DNA of 64,000 bases from Xylona heveae TC161 (Eukaryota > Ascomycota > Xylonomycetes > Xylonales > Xylonaceae): contig NW_017264195.1 of the NCBI RefSeq assembly GCF_001619985.1, positions 496,001 through 560,000 on the forward strand. The letters run 5' to 3'. Below, piece after piece: positions 38,043 through 49,174 of this stretch (position 1 is its first letter; the number at the start of each line of letters is the position of its first letter). Made by a program: the position numbers and the translations under genes. The notes under the pieces are model-generated. The model was given only the letters and a program-made list of their open reading frames with translations. It searched no databases and was not told the origin of the DNA.

Positions 38043-39593
38043 GAAATATGCAGGCGTTACGGATTCAACTGCGAAGACTCTGATAGAAAGGGCGTTTCGA
38101 TTTCGGAATGTAGGCCAGAAGAAAACTGACGAACTGACGGAATTTTAGCTGCATTATAAATGCGCAAAAAGGAACCTTTGTAAACTTACTATCGTGCATG
38201 CAGGATTTGTGTTCTTGTCTAATTGCAAAGCGCTGAGTCGTCTTCCTTGAACTCTCCATCACAGCAGCAGGAAGAAAGAACAACTTCTGGATCTCTCTGC
38301 GCGCGTGGCCACTGTGCTTCACCGTAAACGCCAAATCACCCGATTAGGCCTTATCGATAGAGAGGCATCTTTAAATTTGCCGGCTCCAAATCTTACTCGA
38401 AATGCTGCAAATTAATATCGGCAAGGTCCTTCTCTTATCACATATGAAACTTGGCTATTGACATCATAGGAGCATTGCGTTATTAACTATGTGCAATGTA
38501 ATATATCTTGAAGATATAGTGCCCATCAACTGGTTGATTTCCCATTAATGATTTGTTTCGACTTTGAAGCCGATGTTGTCAATCGTCCCTTTCCCCCCTT
38601 CAGAAACTTAGCCAGTATGTTTACAGATATCTGCGGCCTTCACAAAGCTTTTAATCTCTTTCATACACAATTTTATAAAGCATCATCGTTTCGTTTTCGC
38701 AATCATCCAGCGCTTACCTCCCAGTCTTGGGCCGCAAGCAGACTGACAGCGTGCCTGAAACATCCGGGAAGATTTTGTAAGTAGTGAATGAAACGATAGC
38801 AGATGAATCAGAGATAAATCCTGATCAGAAAGAAGCCGAGTTCTTCAGTGGACGCGATGATAATCGGAAGAAGAGCTTCCATGGTCTCATGATAAAAGTC
38901 CCTGATAGATGGTGCAAAAGGGCAAGTACATCTGGATTGTTCACCCAATTCACCGGTCTGTTCCTTTCCCGTTCAATAATATCAAATGTCTTTTCGAGCA
39001 ACCCAATAATAATATCTTCCTAAGGAATATTAGTGGATGTGGGACTATTCCCCATGAGAGGTTATTTTGGTGGGTATCAATTAAGGCTCGTGGACATTTG
39101 GTTAAGAGGGTCCGGGACTCAGGGACCTGACCCTGGTCACGTTCATGGTGTATCTTGTTATATTCAACATCTAACTTAAATTTTTTTTTTTTGGTAAACC
39201 ATGGCACGTCTCCGTGATTTGTTGGGTTCGAAGAAGGTATTAATATCTCTACTGATCAAGATATTTCGTTCAATTTTCCTAGCCTCGGTACGGGAGGTAA
39301 AGTACTTTTGGAACGACCGCGGCAAACGCCTGAAATACACTACGTAGCATGAATGCATCGTCTCGTAATGAAAGAGATTCGTACCTCATCAGAATAACCC
39401 ATTCAATTATCAAGGGGTTTCTACTAACTTACATGAAAGAATAAGAACCGGCGCTTACTCGTTATCTGTATCCCTCTTATTTCTCATTCCAATATTCCGT
39501 GAGTGTAGTCAAATTCAGCACAAGACTACGCTCCTTCAATCGATCATTGCAGTGGAACCTTTGACAAGTGCTGTTTTCAGGGTTATTTGCAGA
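38043..39593. other. Divergent intergenic region, 1.6 kb
   Basis: This separates the minus-strand poly(A) polymerase from the plus-strand flavin-reductase-like gene and should contain both promoters. It is AT-rich in places with a T-run near 39180-39192. I see no gene. Confidence 0.5.
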
Positions 39594-40721
39594 ATGTCAC
39601 AAGGCGCCTCTCAAGAGCCTGAAGCCACTCTGTCACAACCCTTCGCGGAGCGAGGCGCTTTTGAAAAGGCTGTGCAGCGTAACCCTCATCCCGAATTTAA
39701 AAAGGTCGAGGCCTCACGGCCCGGTTGGCGAGAAGATGTTGAATTCAACTACACTAAGACTAAAAGTCCCGAATGGAAACCGGGCCAAGGGGGAAATGAC
39801 AATGGAGAAAGTTTGAATAAGGAACACATCCAAATTGACCCCTACGAAGAAGGAAGACCAGCCGTATATAACTACAAATTACTGATATCTGGGATCATAC
39901 CTCGGCCAATTGGGTTCATAAGCACTTGTTCCGGAGATGGTAAGATATCTCCAGCGCCCCAATATAATCACGCATTGCGGATAGACCGTAACCATTCGCG
40001 ATAGGAAGGTCAACAAATCTTGCTCCTATGAGCTATTTTCAAGTGGTCAATCATGATCCCCCAGTCTTCACCGTTGGGTTTTCCGGAGGACTGGAAAATG
40101 CAAAGGACAGTCTCCGGAACTTGACGGAAACTAAAGAATGTGTGTTTTGGAATGCTTTTTATTTTCAAGGCGCCAAATTATTGTGACTTTCATAATAACC
40201 TCCTGACCGAGTCCAGGTGTTATCAACATTATCTCGGAACATTTTATAGAGGCAGCGAACTTCACCTCCATCACTGCGCCTTATGGGGTTTCAGAATGGG
40301 CCTTGACTGGTTTGCATCCCGAACCTTGCTCAACAGTGAAGGCTTCCCGTGTCAAGGAATCAATATTTTCCGTCGAAGGAATGCTTGTACAAACGCATGA
40401 ATTCTCGAGCCGAGCTGATCCTGGGAAAAAGACTGGTGTGCTGGCAATCATTGAAGGGACCAGATTCTGGGTTCGTGAAGATGCAATTAACAAGGAAAAA
40501 AACATCATAGATCCAGCAGTATGTCGACGCCAAACTTCAATTATTTGGGTTATCTAACGCTGGACGTGACTTTCTAGGTACTACGGCCGATGAGTCGCCT
40601 CGGTGGTATAGGCTATGGGCGCCTGGTCGAAGGGATCGAAATACCACGGCCAGAATGGAAGGAATTCCTCGTATCTGAAGACTTTCAAAAATTAATACAA
40701 CCAAAAGCGGACGGCCAGTAG
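39594..40721 (+). CDS. Flavin reductase-like domain protein (FMN-binding split barrel)
   Basis: Four exons (39594-39939, 40005-40139, 40217-40518, 40578-40721) give 308 residues; introns are 65, 77 and 59 nt. After a polar N-terminus with EFKKVEASRPGWRE, the core begins at YNYKLLISGIIPRPIGFISTCSGDG and continues STNLAPMSYFQVVNHDPPVFTVGFSGG. This is the classic pattern of the flavin reductase-like (DIM6/NTAB) family that binds FMN. Later parts include CVINIISEHFIEAANFTS and the C-terminal LRPMSRLGGIGYGRLVEG. An in-frame ATG at 39552 would add 14 residues; the 39594 start is chosen because residues before it look unconserved. The second intron has an unusual GTGTGT donor but restores the frame. 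Probable FMN-dependent oxidoreductase; substrate unknown. Confidence 0.87.
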
Positions 40722-41405
40722 AACAGGGAATAAGGAAGAGTACTAAATTCTATATCCTTTATCTGGATGATCGAGTTATAATAACTTCTCTGGATTGGGA
40801 CGGAAGCGAGATGATGAAACAGCTAAAATTGCCATGTTTTGAAAGAGGAGCTTTTCTTTGCATAATTATTTATAGAGATTGTATTTTTAGAGAGGCATGT
40901 AATTTGCCTATGGCATAAGGGTTTTCCTGAGCATTTTCCGTCTGTAAAAACAAGTTCGCCACGGGTCGGGTAAACGAAGAAAGTCCGCTGCATGCCATAT
41001 CATTCGAGAGAGGAAGAGGTAATTAGCCTATGGTCGATGAATTAAACCTTGTATTCCTCTAAAGATTTCCCTGTGCTGATTCAATTTTATTAATCGGAAA
41101 GTTTTGGATACCCTTTGCAAACAAAGCCCGTAATATATATAGGTAATTACCGAGTGCTCGATACAGTAGTCTTTCGGCTCCGCGATGTTGTTTGTGGCCA
41201 ACCGTTGCAATCTACTTATTACTGTAACCCTTTGTATGTCAGCGCTGTTGACTCAGCCTCACTCCTCGCAAGTCGATGGCTGTTGATTAGTCCACCGTCA
41301 CTATAGTCTTTGGACTTGCTTGTTTCTCGGCCTTCCCGACCGACCGGCTTCTACACATACTCCTTGAAACAGGTGTCTCGCGTCTGTTCATATATTACGG
41401 ACTTG
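40722..41405. other. Promoter region of the Hsp70-like gene
   Basis: This holds the 3' flank of the flavin-reductase-like gene and the 5' flank of the next plus-strand gene. A TA-rich stretch (TAATATATATAGG) near 41130 could serve as TATA element, about 270 bases before the start codon. No gene is seen. Confidence 0.4.
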
Positions 41406-43745
41406 ATGAGCTCACGATTCAGGAACCTCGGGTTTGGCTCCAAACGGAAGTCCTCTGGCAACGTTCAGACGGAGAGTACCCCACCACCGGTAGCAAACAG
41501 CACACTTCCTGTTGGCACCGCACCTCCGTCTGGAGCCAACTCCTCAAATTCCAGTCTTCCTATGAATCCACACAATCCGTTGGGAAGGCCCCCATCGTAC
41601 ACTCCCCCAAATCCTGGTCATCTCGGTGCTCCTCCGCCCCATGTTGGTCGACCAACGAGTCCGATACCTCCTCAGCAAATTGGGCACCCTCCCGCAACTC
41701 AGTCAGGATATGGCTATTCCCCCCAACCATATCCAGCAATGAGAACTCCGCAGATGCCTTCAAGACCGTACGGTGGGACCTATGCGATTCCCAATCAGCA
41801 GTTCCAGGCACCCGTTGAAGTTGAAGACGCCGCGAGGAGCAAGGCTCAGCTTATTGTTGGCATTGATTTTGTAAGGCTGGGCGGTCGTCCTTTTTAATCG
41901 CTATTCTCTGACTTTTTAATACTAGGGCACAACCTTTTCCGGCGTGGCCTTTGCATTTGCGACCAACAACGAAGTGAAAGAAGACATCATCACGGAATGG
42001 CCTGGTGCTGGAAACCAGACTAAGCAGAAGGCAATTACACTTCCCGCTTCAAAGATCGTCAACTAACCTAGACAGATCCCCACTGTTCTCTATTACGATC
42101 AGTATCAAAAAGTTGTGGGATGGGGCCCAGATATTGCCGACGCTCTCGCGCCCACTGGCTATCCCAAACTTGGCGTTCAGAAAGTAGAATGGTTCAAGCT
42201 GCAGCTTATGTTATCCGGAAACACATACATTGATCCTATAAACCTTCCTCCTCTGCCGCCTGGGAAATCCGAGATCGACGTTGCGGCCGATTACCTTTTC
42301 AAACTTCGGCAGGCTATGAGGAATCAATTGCAGAAGACCCTTGGCGAAGTTTTCAATAGAGAAGAACGCAACATTAAATACTTTCTCACAGTTCCTGCCA
42401 TCTGGAATGATGCAGGGAAGGCTGCCACCCGAGCCGCTGCTATCCAAGCTGGTTTTCTACGAGACGAGAACGATAACCGACTTACTTTAGTGACTGAACC
42501 CGAGGCTGCGGCCATGTTCTGCTCCAAGACTGGTCTCCTCAATCTCAAAATCCACGATGCTGTTTTGATAGTAGACTGCGGTGGAGGGACTGTTGATTTG
42601 ATAGCCTATGAAGTTGAAGAAGAGCAGCCATTTACTGTGGCAGAATGTACTGCAGGGTCTGGAGATTCTTGTGGTTCTACGGCGCTCAATCGAAATTTCA
42701 GTAATATTTTACGCGCGAAAATCCGTAAAATGAAGCTTCCGGATGGATCGAAGACAGCTGGAAAGGTGTATGCGAAATGCATAATGGACTTTGAAAACAG
42801 GATCAAAGCTGACTTCAGGAACAACGGTCAAAAGTGGGCCGTCGATGTTGGCATTGAAGCCGAATTTCCTGAGGCTGGGATAGAGGAAGGGTACATGACG
42901 TTCACAAATGAGGAGATTCTACAGTGCTTCGAACCCGTTGTCAATCGAATACTTGAGTTGGTTCGAAATCAAATTATTGCGATCCAAGCTCAAAATAGGG
43001 CTTTACAGGTATGAATTCTTCTGTTTCAGGCCTATTCTATCGCTAATTTGATTAGAATGTGCTCGTGGTCGGCGGCTTTGGTGCGTCCGAATATCTCTTC
43101 CAGCAGATTAAGCTTCATGTGCCTCCACAATTCCAGTCAAAGGTCGTTCGACCTATGGACTCTGTTGCTGCCATAGTCAAGGGCGCAGTCACTGCAGGAA
43201 TCACTGAAAGGGTCATTACTTCACGAGTTGCTCGTCGACACTACCTTATGGCTACTCTGCAACCTTTCAAGGAAGGCCATCATCCAGAGCAGTACCGTGT
43301 CCCATCACTGGATGGTAAAGATAGATGTAAATATACTCGGCAAATATTTGTTCAGAAGGGCCAAAGAGTAAAGATCGGTGAGCCGGTGAAAGTCTCTTTT
43401 TTCCGACAAGTCGCACCCGGCGCAACTCTCATGTACGAGGATATCCTCTATGCTTGCGACGACGATGTCTGCCCGGAGTATACCAAAGACCCACGTAAGT
43501 TCGCTTTCGATTGACACCTTGATCAAACACTCATATTCTCTACAGGGATCAAGGAGGTTGTTACGCTCACCTCAGACCTGTCTCGGAAAAACTTGGAGAA
43601 AGACTTCGAAAGGATGGATACGCCACAAGGCACATTTTACAGAGTTTACTTTGACATATATCTTACACTTGATGGTAGCGAGTTCAATGCAGAACTGGTT
43701 TGCCAAGGCGAAGTTATGGGCCGCTGCACCGCAAAGTTTCGATAG
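41406..43745 (+). CDS. Hsp70-like ATPase-fold protein with Pro-rich N-terminal extension
   Basis: Five exons (41406-41870, 41926-42030, 42076-43008, 43056-43494, 43546-43745) give 713 residues. Residues 1-145 are Pro/Ser/Gly-rich and disordered. The actin/Hsp70 ATPase fold begins at IVGIDFGTTFSGVAFA (phosphate loop 1, about residue 151). DCGGGTVDL (phosphate loop 2) and LVVGGFGASEYL (adenosine site) follow. The canonical Hsp70 substrate-binding domain and EEVD tail are absent; instead a beta-rich C-terminus ends VMGRCTAKFR. This is the fungal relative of the HSPA12 group, common in expanded sets in filamentous fungi. The second intron (42031-42075) appears to start with GC rather than GT, because no GT donor gives a frame and QKIPTVLYYDQYQ is restored exactly. 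Client and role are unknown. Confidence 0.9.
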
Positions 43746-44576
43746 ATGTTCCCATTTCCGCATGAAATACTTATTTTATGGCTTTTTGGACATTATGCTC
43801 ACGCTCTTTGCTCAAGGCTTTATACCTATATCAAATGTTCTCAGCATCTGTCATCATAGCGGGTTATCCTTCCAATATTGCAATCCATTTTATTTCAATT
43901 TTCGGTTTTTGATATGCTACTTATACTTGCTTTACGTTTTCGTCAGTAAGCTGAAGTCAAGCCATAGTTCTTCCGATAGCAAAGAGGTATGTTACCTTTA
44001 TGAGCAATTTTTTTCGACTCCAAGATCCTTTGCGCTGGAAATGCCGGCAATTACTCGGTACTCTTGTGCTACCTCCGGCTATCTAATTGATAATCAAACT
44101 AAGAGTGCTTCTGAAGCAATGCCACTTTTACGACGAGATATTCTGACATAGTGCAGGTCTAAATTATACGGCCTACGAAAATGGCGTACTATCGCATCCC
44201 GCAGACAGCCACGATTGAATTATCATTTGTGCTAGTACGCGTGCAGATATCTTTTTATACAATTTTGCTATGGAATGGGTAGGCAGAGGCATTGGCTTTC
44301 AGAAGTACGTTCGCCCTGCAACAAATAAATGAAGTTGGGCATAGAGCAATGTAGCATGTCGAATATAATACGGCGGTGGTTGTCGTCAATCTATCCTTGT
44401 TCTAAAATGCTCAGCTCTGCTCAGCCCTTTCCGTCTCCTTAGGGGGAAGGAACCTTGACTTTGTTGGGTACTTTTCTGCATTCCTTCCTGATGTGGGTAT
44501 GGAAGCCAATGGCAATATTCCTTTTTCTCCTCTATCGCAAAGCCAACCTTAAAATCAACATGTCTTTCTTTTATTG
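43746..44576. other. Intergenic region between Hsp70-like and thaumatin-like genes
   Basis: Both neighbours are on the plus strand, so this is 3' flank then promoter. A long open frame that overlaps the last Hsp70-like exon (to 44151) is out of frame with it and looks like chance. No gene is called. Confidence 0.5.
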
Positions 44577-45942
44577 ATGGCCTTTCGAGTAGTGGCCGGA
44601 TGCTTTCGGCGACGTGCGTTCTACTCGCGTTCCTTCGTTATTACTTCGTTATCCATTTTAGTCTTTATTACGTGTTTGGCTGAAGGAGCCCAAAATGCTT
44701 TGCCCTTACGAAGTCACCGGACAGGAAGACGCGAAGCGGATACAGTTCCTCTACAGATCACGAACAACTGCCCTGAAATAATATATCCTGGAATTATCAC
44801 CCAATCAGGATTTGCTCCTGGGTTCGGCGGGTTTCAGCTCATGCCGGGTGCCCAGGAGTCATTGACGATAGGCTCAGATTGGCAAGGGCGTGTATGGGGT
44901 CGGACAAATTGTAGCTTCAACGCGGATGGAACGGGTCCAGCTAACAATGGCGGGAACAATGGAGGTGGACAAGCCTGTGCCACTGGTGACTGCAATGGAG
45001 TACTGAATTGCATGGTGACTGTAAGTCCGAGAAAGAATTTTCTTAAGCATAGCGGTTAATTCTCCTGGCAGGGAAATACTCCAGTGACGCTCGCTGAGTT
45101 TACTCTGGCCTCTTCTACTGGGCAGACATTTTACGATATCTCTCTCGTTGACGGTTACAATTTACCTATTGCGATCGTTTCACTTCATGCGGAGTCAGGT
45201 ATTGCTGATATTGAGAACATTCCATCAAACCTCACCAACCCAATTTGCATTGGTACAGCCGGACTTCTCGCAGCGCAGGGCTGGGACCCTTATACTAGCG
45301 GAGCAACAGACTATGCGGCGTTACTCGGAACAAATTCATCATTTCCTCTTCCTTTTGACCAGCAGGTCACGGTCAACGATGTTTCCTCATGGTGCCCGTG
45401 GGACCTACAATTAGACCCGCCAACAAGTCCTCAGGATGGCGTATATTCTTATCCGGATAACAGCATACAAAGGCCGATTTTCGACCCCTGCTACTCCGCT
45501 TGTGCAAAATGGAGTCAGCCTGGGGATTGCTGCACCGGCGAATATAACAGCCCTGGCGCGTGTAAGCCTAGTGCTTATAGCAGAGATGCAAAGAAAATCT
45601 GCCCAGATGCATACAGTTACGGTAAGGTTTCTTGTTTCTTTTTTCTGTAAGCTATCACTGCTCACTAGTGTCTCAGCGTTCGACGACCAAACTTCGACAT
45701 TCATCATTCCGTCGGGTGGTGGATTTGGTGTAGTTTTTTGTCCAGAGGGAAGATCCACGACAATACTCAGTACCACTACTCCTGCCGAAGCGCAGCTGCT
45801 TTCAGGCTCAGAGTATAAAGCTTACAGAAAGGCTACCGTTCAAAAAAACGTGGCCTTTCAGGCGGTCAATATCTCGTACAAGAGAAAATGGCCGCATCTT
45901 GCCGCGGCTGGCTTGATTTTTGTTATTTTGACGGGTTTGTGA
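44577..45942 (+). CDS. Thaumatin-like protein, secreted or surface-anchored
   Basis: Three exons (44577-45020, 45072-45621, 45677-45942) give 419 residues; introns are 51 and 55 nt. A basic head followed by SFVITSLSILVFITCLAEGA is a signal peptide or signal anchor. The thaumatin domain starts LQITNNCPEIIYPGI and includes GSDWQGRVWGRTNCSF, CATGDCNGVLNC, VTLAEFTL and the family signature YSYAFDDQTSTF, which is formed across the second intron. Many Cys residues match the disulfide-rich fold. The C-terminus carries a hydrophobic stretch (HLAAAGLIFVILTGL) with no following charged tail, which suggests GPI-anchor addition. Family members bind or cut beta-glucans or act in cell-wall remodelling. The activity here is not known. 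Confidence 0.88.
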
Positions 45943-46540
45943 AATCAAATCCCTTTGTTCATCGAAAACACATATAGCTTAGTTATTAACAACCCGTTTA
46001 AGCTTTGCATTGCGAGGGTGTCTATCAGTATCGTTCTAATAATATTTTTAAAATTTTCCTGGACATGTGAAGTTTTTTTAGATTTGGTGAGGCAACCAGC
46101 GAATCACTCGTTTACCTAGACTTTTTATCCTGGTCACGGAAGGGGTTCGAGTTATGCGGAGGTCCTGACCAACAGTTTACCAAATGCGGGCACTAGCGGC
46201 AAGGATAGATCGTATACGTAGTACATAAGCTCTCTCTCCAGATGACGACTTATCGAGTCATAAGCATCACCGGTCGACGCAAAGCGCAACAAACATTAGC
46301 AGGCCACGATCAGCAGTTTATTCAAGGCCGACATCCTTAAGGGCGCTAAATGCTGCTAACATATGCTTTACCATTGAACATTCACAGGTGGTGAGACATG
46401 ATTATCGCCACAAATTCTACGCAGCCCAGACAATACTCAAATACATCTATTCACTTACCCCGTCTTATTGTTTTTCGAAAGACTTCATCCATTGTACGCT
46501 ATATATAAGGTGCTTTCGCGTCTGTATACGATAATCCTCT
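45943..46540. other. Intergenic spacer
   Basis: This is the 3' flank of the thaumatin-like gene and the 5' flank of the next plus-strand gene. I see no motif or gene here. Confidence 0.5.
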
Positions 46541-47863
46541 ATGGCAACCCCGGTTGTCCGGACCGCCTTGATCCGGATCCGCTGCATCGTCGACCAACTT
46601 TTACCTTTTACTTTTCCGGATACTCCTGTCGCACAGGATATATTACATACAGTCATTCTTTGTTCCCTCTTATATTTCGCGCCCTCGCTTTTTGAGCGAT
46701 GGCGTGGCTGGGCATCACGGAGAGGACAGAACTTTTCCGGGGAGCATAGGGGAAATGGGGGTACTGGTTATTCATGGATAATTCATCATATGGGCTCTAG
46801 AACCGCGAACGCAGATGTAAATTTTGGGGATGTGGTCGAAGCTGAAGGCGAATTCCGCCCGACGCCAGAAGCCTCCGACGAGGACTACAACGTCCTTGAT
46901 GAAGTTGAGCCTGAAGAAACTGGAGGGATTGCAAATCAAATTCAGCTCGAAGGGGACAATGCAGCAGCTCCAATGGCAAATGGCGCGGGAAGATTTGAGC
47001 CCGAAGCATTCGACACAGACGCGGACACAGGCGCCAGACTACCAACACAGCACCAACCTCACGTAGCTGCGGGCGATTCGGCAAGTCAATCTCGCAGCCG
47101 AGAGGTTGGCAAAAAGAAAGCTGCATCACTCGCCCGTCGCGATCAGCGGCGTGCGTATTATGAATTTCTCCGTTCTCAGGGTGACGCACAGCGCGCACGG
47201 GATCGCGCGGCTGAAGCTGTCCTAAGCACGGAACAAATTGAAGTAAAGCAACGTCGACTCCGCCAGGAGCAGCAGCTCCGTGAAAGGCGTCAAGCGGAAT
47301 GGACAAGCAAGCGGGAACGCGAGCGCCAAATCAGAGAGGAGCAACTTCTACAAAGACAGAACATTGTATCAAAGGTGCGAAAGGATCTACAGAATCAAGG
47401 GTGGTCTGATATCAGAGCTATCTCCGAAAACCTCAACCATACTAGTCGTCCTAAGCTAGAGTTGGATGCTCTGGGACTTCGTCTTGATTCACTTGTCAAA
47501 TCTCCCAGTAGAGTCAACGAAAACGACAGCCGCCAATCAGGACATGTTACGCCAGAGTGGGTAGTTCGACTAGTTCGTGCGGATGGTCTCGTCATTAACG
47601 AAGTCAGCGGAGGCAGTATTAATCTTCTCACTCACGCCGGGTTCCTCGTTCATATAGATGAAAAGGATATGAGGGTAGTGTATCAAATGGCTCTAGAATT
47701 CCGCGCAAAGGACGTGGGAGAAAGCGTGGGGAAAGCAAATGGTATTACGAGCAGCTACAGTGTTGATGACAGGGTCGGACCTATAGGCTGGATTGATATT
47801 GGCCGATTCTTGGAGAAAACCCTACGAGAAAACTTCCGACAGAATGGGGGGAAATGCCAGTGA
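46541..47863 (+). CDS. Unknown conserved-type protein: N-terminal membrane segment, acidic linker, coiled coil, folded C-terminus
   Basis: A single-exon gene of 440 residues that I cannot assign to a named family. Residues about 28-52 (FPDTPVAQDILHTVILCSLLYFAPSLFERW) look like a membrane anchor. An acidic, disordered linker follows (about residues 100-175). A strongly charged Arg/Glu/Gln coiled coil spans about 185-290 (KKKAASLARRDQRRAYYEF, RRLRQEQQLRERRQAEW). The C-terminal 120 residues look folded, with TPEWVVRLVRADGLVINEVSGG and GPIGWIDIGRFLEKTL. The layout of anchor, coiled coil and C-terminal globule recalls ER-anchored adaptors such as DDRGK proteins, but no shared motif is visible, so this is only a resemblance. 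The length, single frame and domain contrast make it a convincing real gene. Confidence 0.8.
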   Translation: MATPVVRTALIRIRCIVDQLLPFTFPDTPVAQDILHTVILCSLLYFAPSLFERWRGWASRRGQNFSGEHRGNGGTGYSWIIHHMGSRTANADVNFGDVVEAEGEFRPTPEASDEDYNVLDEVEPEETGGIANQIQLEGDNAAAPMANGAGRFEPEAFDTDADTGARLPTQHQPHVAAGDSASQSRSREVGKKKAASLARRDQRRAYYEFLRSQGDAQRARDRAAEAVLSTEQIEVKQRRLRQEQQLRERRQAEWTSKRERERQIREEQLLQRQNIVSKVRKDLQNQGWSDIRAISENLNHTSRPKLELDALGLRLDSLVKSPSRVNENDSRQSGHVTPEWVVRLVRADGLVINEVSGGSINLLTHAGFLVHIDEKDMRVVYQMALEFRAKDVGESVGKANGITSSYSVDDRVGPIGWIDIGRFLEKTLRENFRQNGGKCQ

Positions 47864-48271
47864 CAGCCAAAGAGTATAACATACGCAACCCATGTGTTTT
47901 TCGATGAAAATAAACAACACTTCACACAGGTACATCACAAATTGGTTCCCGAACAAGTAATCAAAACATAACTTAGATAGAATAAATGATACAGTCATGA
48001 TTTGAAATATTAATAATTATTGAGTGCTGAGCAATTCACATATCATTATAAACAGTATTTAAAGGTATTTGTCCCAAATCGCAAATTATTCATTAACCTT
48101 CCATAGACTCCAAGCTCTTAATCTTGCTAATTCTTTTGTACCTTGCTACCTCCAACACCAAGCGCCTCTTGTTTGCCCTTCAAGTACGCAATCTCCGTTT
48201 TTTTTTCATTTTCCTAGACCTGCTCATGTCCTCCATCTGCTCACTTCTCTTTCCCGAATGCAAAATGTTCC
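47864..48271. other. Convergent 3' intergenic region
   Basis: This holds the AT-rich 3' flanks of the coiled-coil protein and the small heat-shock protein. Open frames at 48069-48569 are the antisense of the heat-shock gene or chance. Confidence 0.5.
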
Positions 48272-49174
48272 CTATTCGATATCCACCTTCTTCACTTCAA
48301 TGTATTCCTTCTCTTGCTTTGGTACGTTGATGCGAAGAATGCCATCTTCGAGCTTTGCTGTAATGGCGTCTTGCTCAATTAGAGCGGGCTCAGCGCGAGT
48401 TCCCAGCTTAATTTTCCGATCGAAAGCTCCAATCTGCGTCTCGCTTAGGACGAGAGACTTCAAAAATTCCTCATCGCCGAGGCGGTGGACAACTCCACTG
48501 ATTGACAATTCGCTGTCATCTACATCCCAGGTCACACTGATGTCCTCCTTACGTGCCCCAGGAACATAGGCATAAATAACGTAGGAGGGATCAGTATCAA
48601 AGACATCCACGGCAAGACGGAATTCCTGGCCATCAATTGCCCGTCCACCAAAGGGTGATTCGAATAGGCGTGCGCGTGGATCAATGAAGGGATGCAACCC
48701 GCCTCGAGGCCCTTGGTGACGGAGTCCGCCACGAGCACCAAAGCCACCGCCGCGACCCATACCACCCCGGGCACAAGGCCCACCAAAGCCCCCGCGCCGG
48801 CCACCAAAAGACATGCCGCCGCGCCCGGCTGGGCCGTGGCCTCCACGATGGTGACCAAGACCTTCAAAGTGTGGCGGTCCATTGCGGAAAGGCAACTCTC
48901 CAAAGCCTGCAAAACCATAATCGGGGCCCGGGCCAAATCTATCAGCACTCGGGTGGCTTTCCCGATGAGCAGGGCTGTCTTCAAAACGTTCATCGGTTGG
49001 GGGCATATCCTCTTCTGCAGAGGCTCCTCGGCGCATGTGAAAGGCGTCCATTGTATATGGAGGCATTCCAGGTCCGCCGAACGCAAATGGTGGGTGATTC
49101 CGGCTATCTTCCAGACCGGAGGTAAAGTCCCAGAATGGGCCGTTTGATTGGTTCAGCTCTTTGATTGAAGGCAT
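48272..49174 (-). CDS. Small heat-shock protein (Hsp20/alpha-crystallin) with RGG-rich insert
   Basis: A single-exon, 300-residue ATP-independent holdase that binds unfolding proteins. The head MPSIKELNQSNGPFWDF has the short aromatic motif usual in fungal Hsp30-type proteins. Residues about 105-165 form an unusual Gly/Arg/Phe-rich stretch (GRGGMSFGGRRGGFGG and similar). The alpha-crystallin domain follows from FRLAVDVFDTDPSYVIYAYVPG through LSISGVVHR to KLEDGILRINVPK, with the C-terminal KEYIEVKKVDIE. The family is normally 150-220 residues, so the insert accounts for the extra length. A TATAAATA element lies about 145 bases upstream of the start. I looked for heat-shock elements and found no convincing set. 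Confidence 0.93.
   Translation of the reverse strand: MPSIKELNQSNGPFWDFTSGLEDSRNHPPFAFGGPGMPPYTMDAFHMRRGASAEEDMPPTDERFEDSPAHRESHPSADRFGPGPDYGFAGFGELPFRNGPPHFEGLGHHRGGHGPAGRGGMSFGGRRGGFGGPCARGGMGRGGGFGARGGLRHQGPRGGLHPFIDPRARLFESPFGGRAIDGQEFRLAVDVFDTDPSYVIYAYVPGARKEDISVTWDVDDSELSISGVVHRLGDEEFLKSLVLSETQIGAFDRKIKLGTRAEPALIEQDAITAKLEDGILRINVPKQEKEYIEVKKVDIE

Noticed and set aside
43450-44151. 233-residue frame overlapping the last Hsp70-like exon
   Set aside because: It is out of frame with the Hsp70-like exon, whose own frame continues the fold to a proper end.
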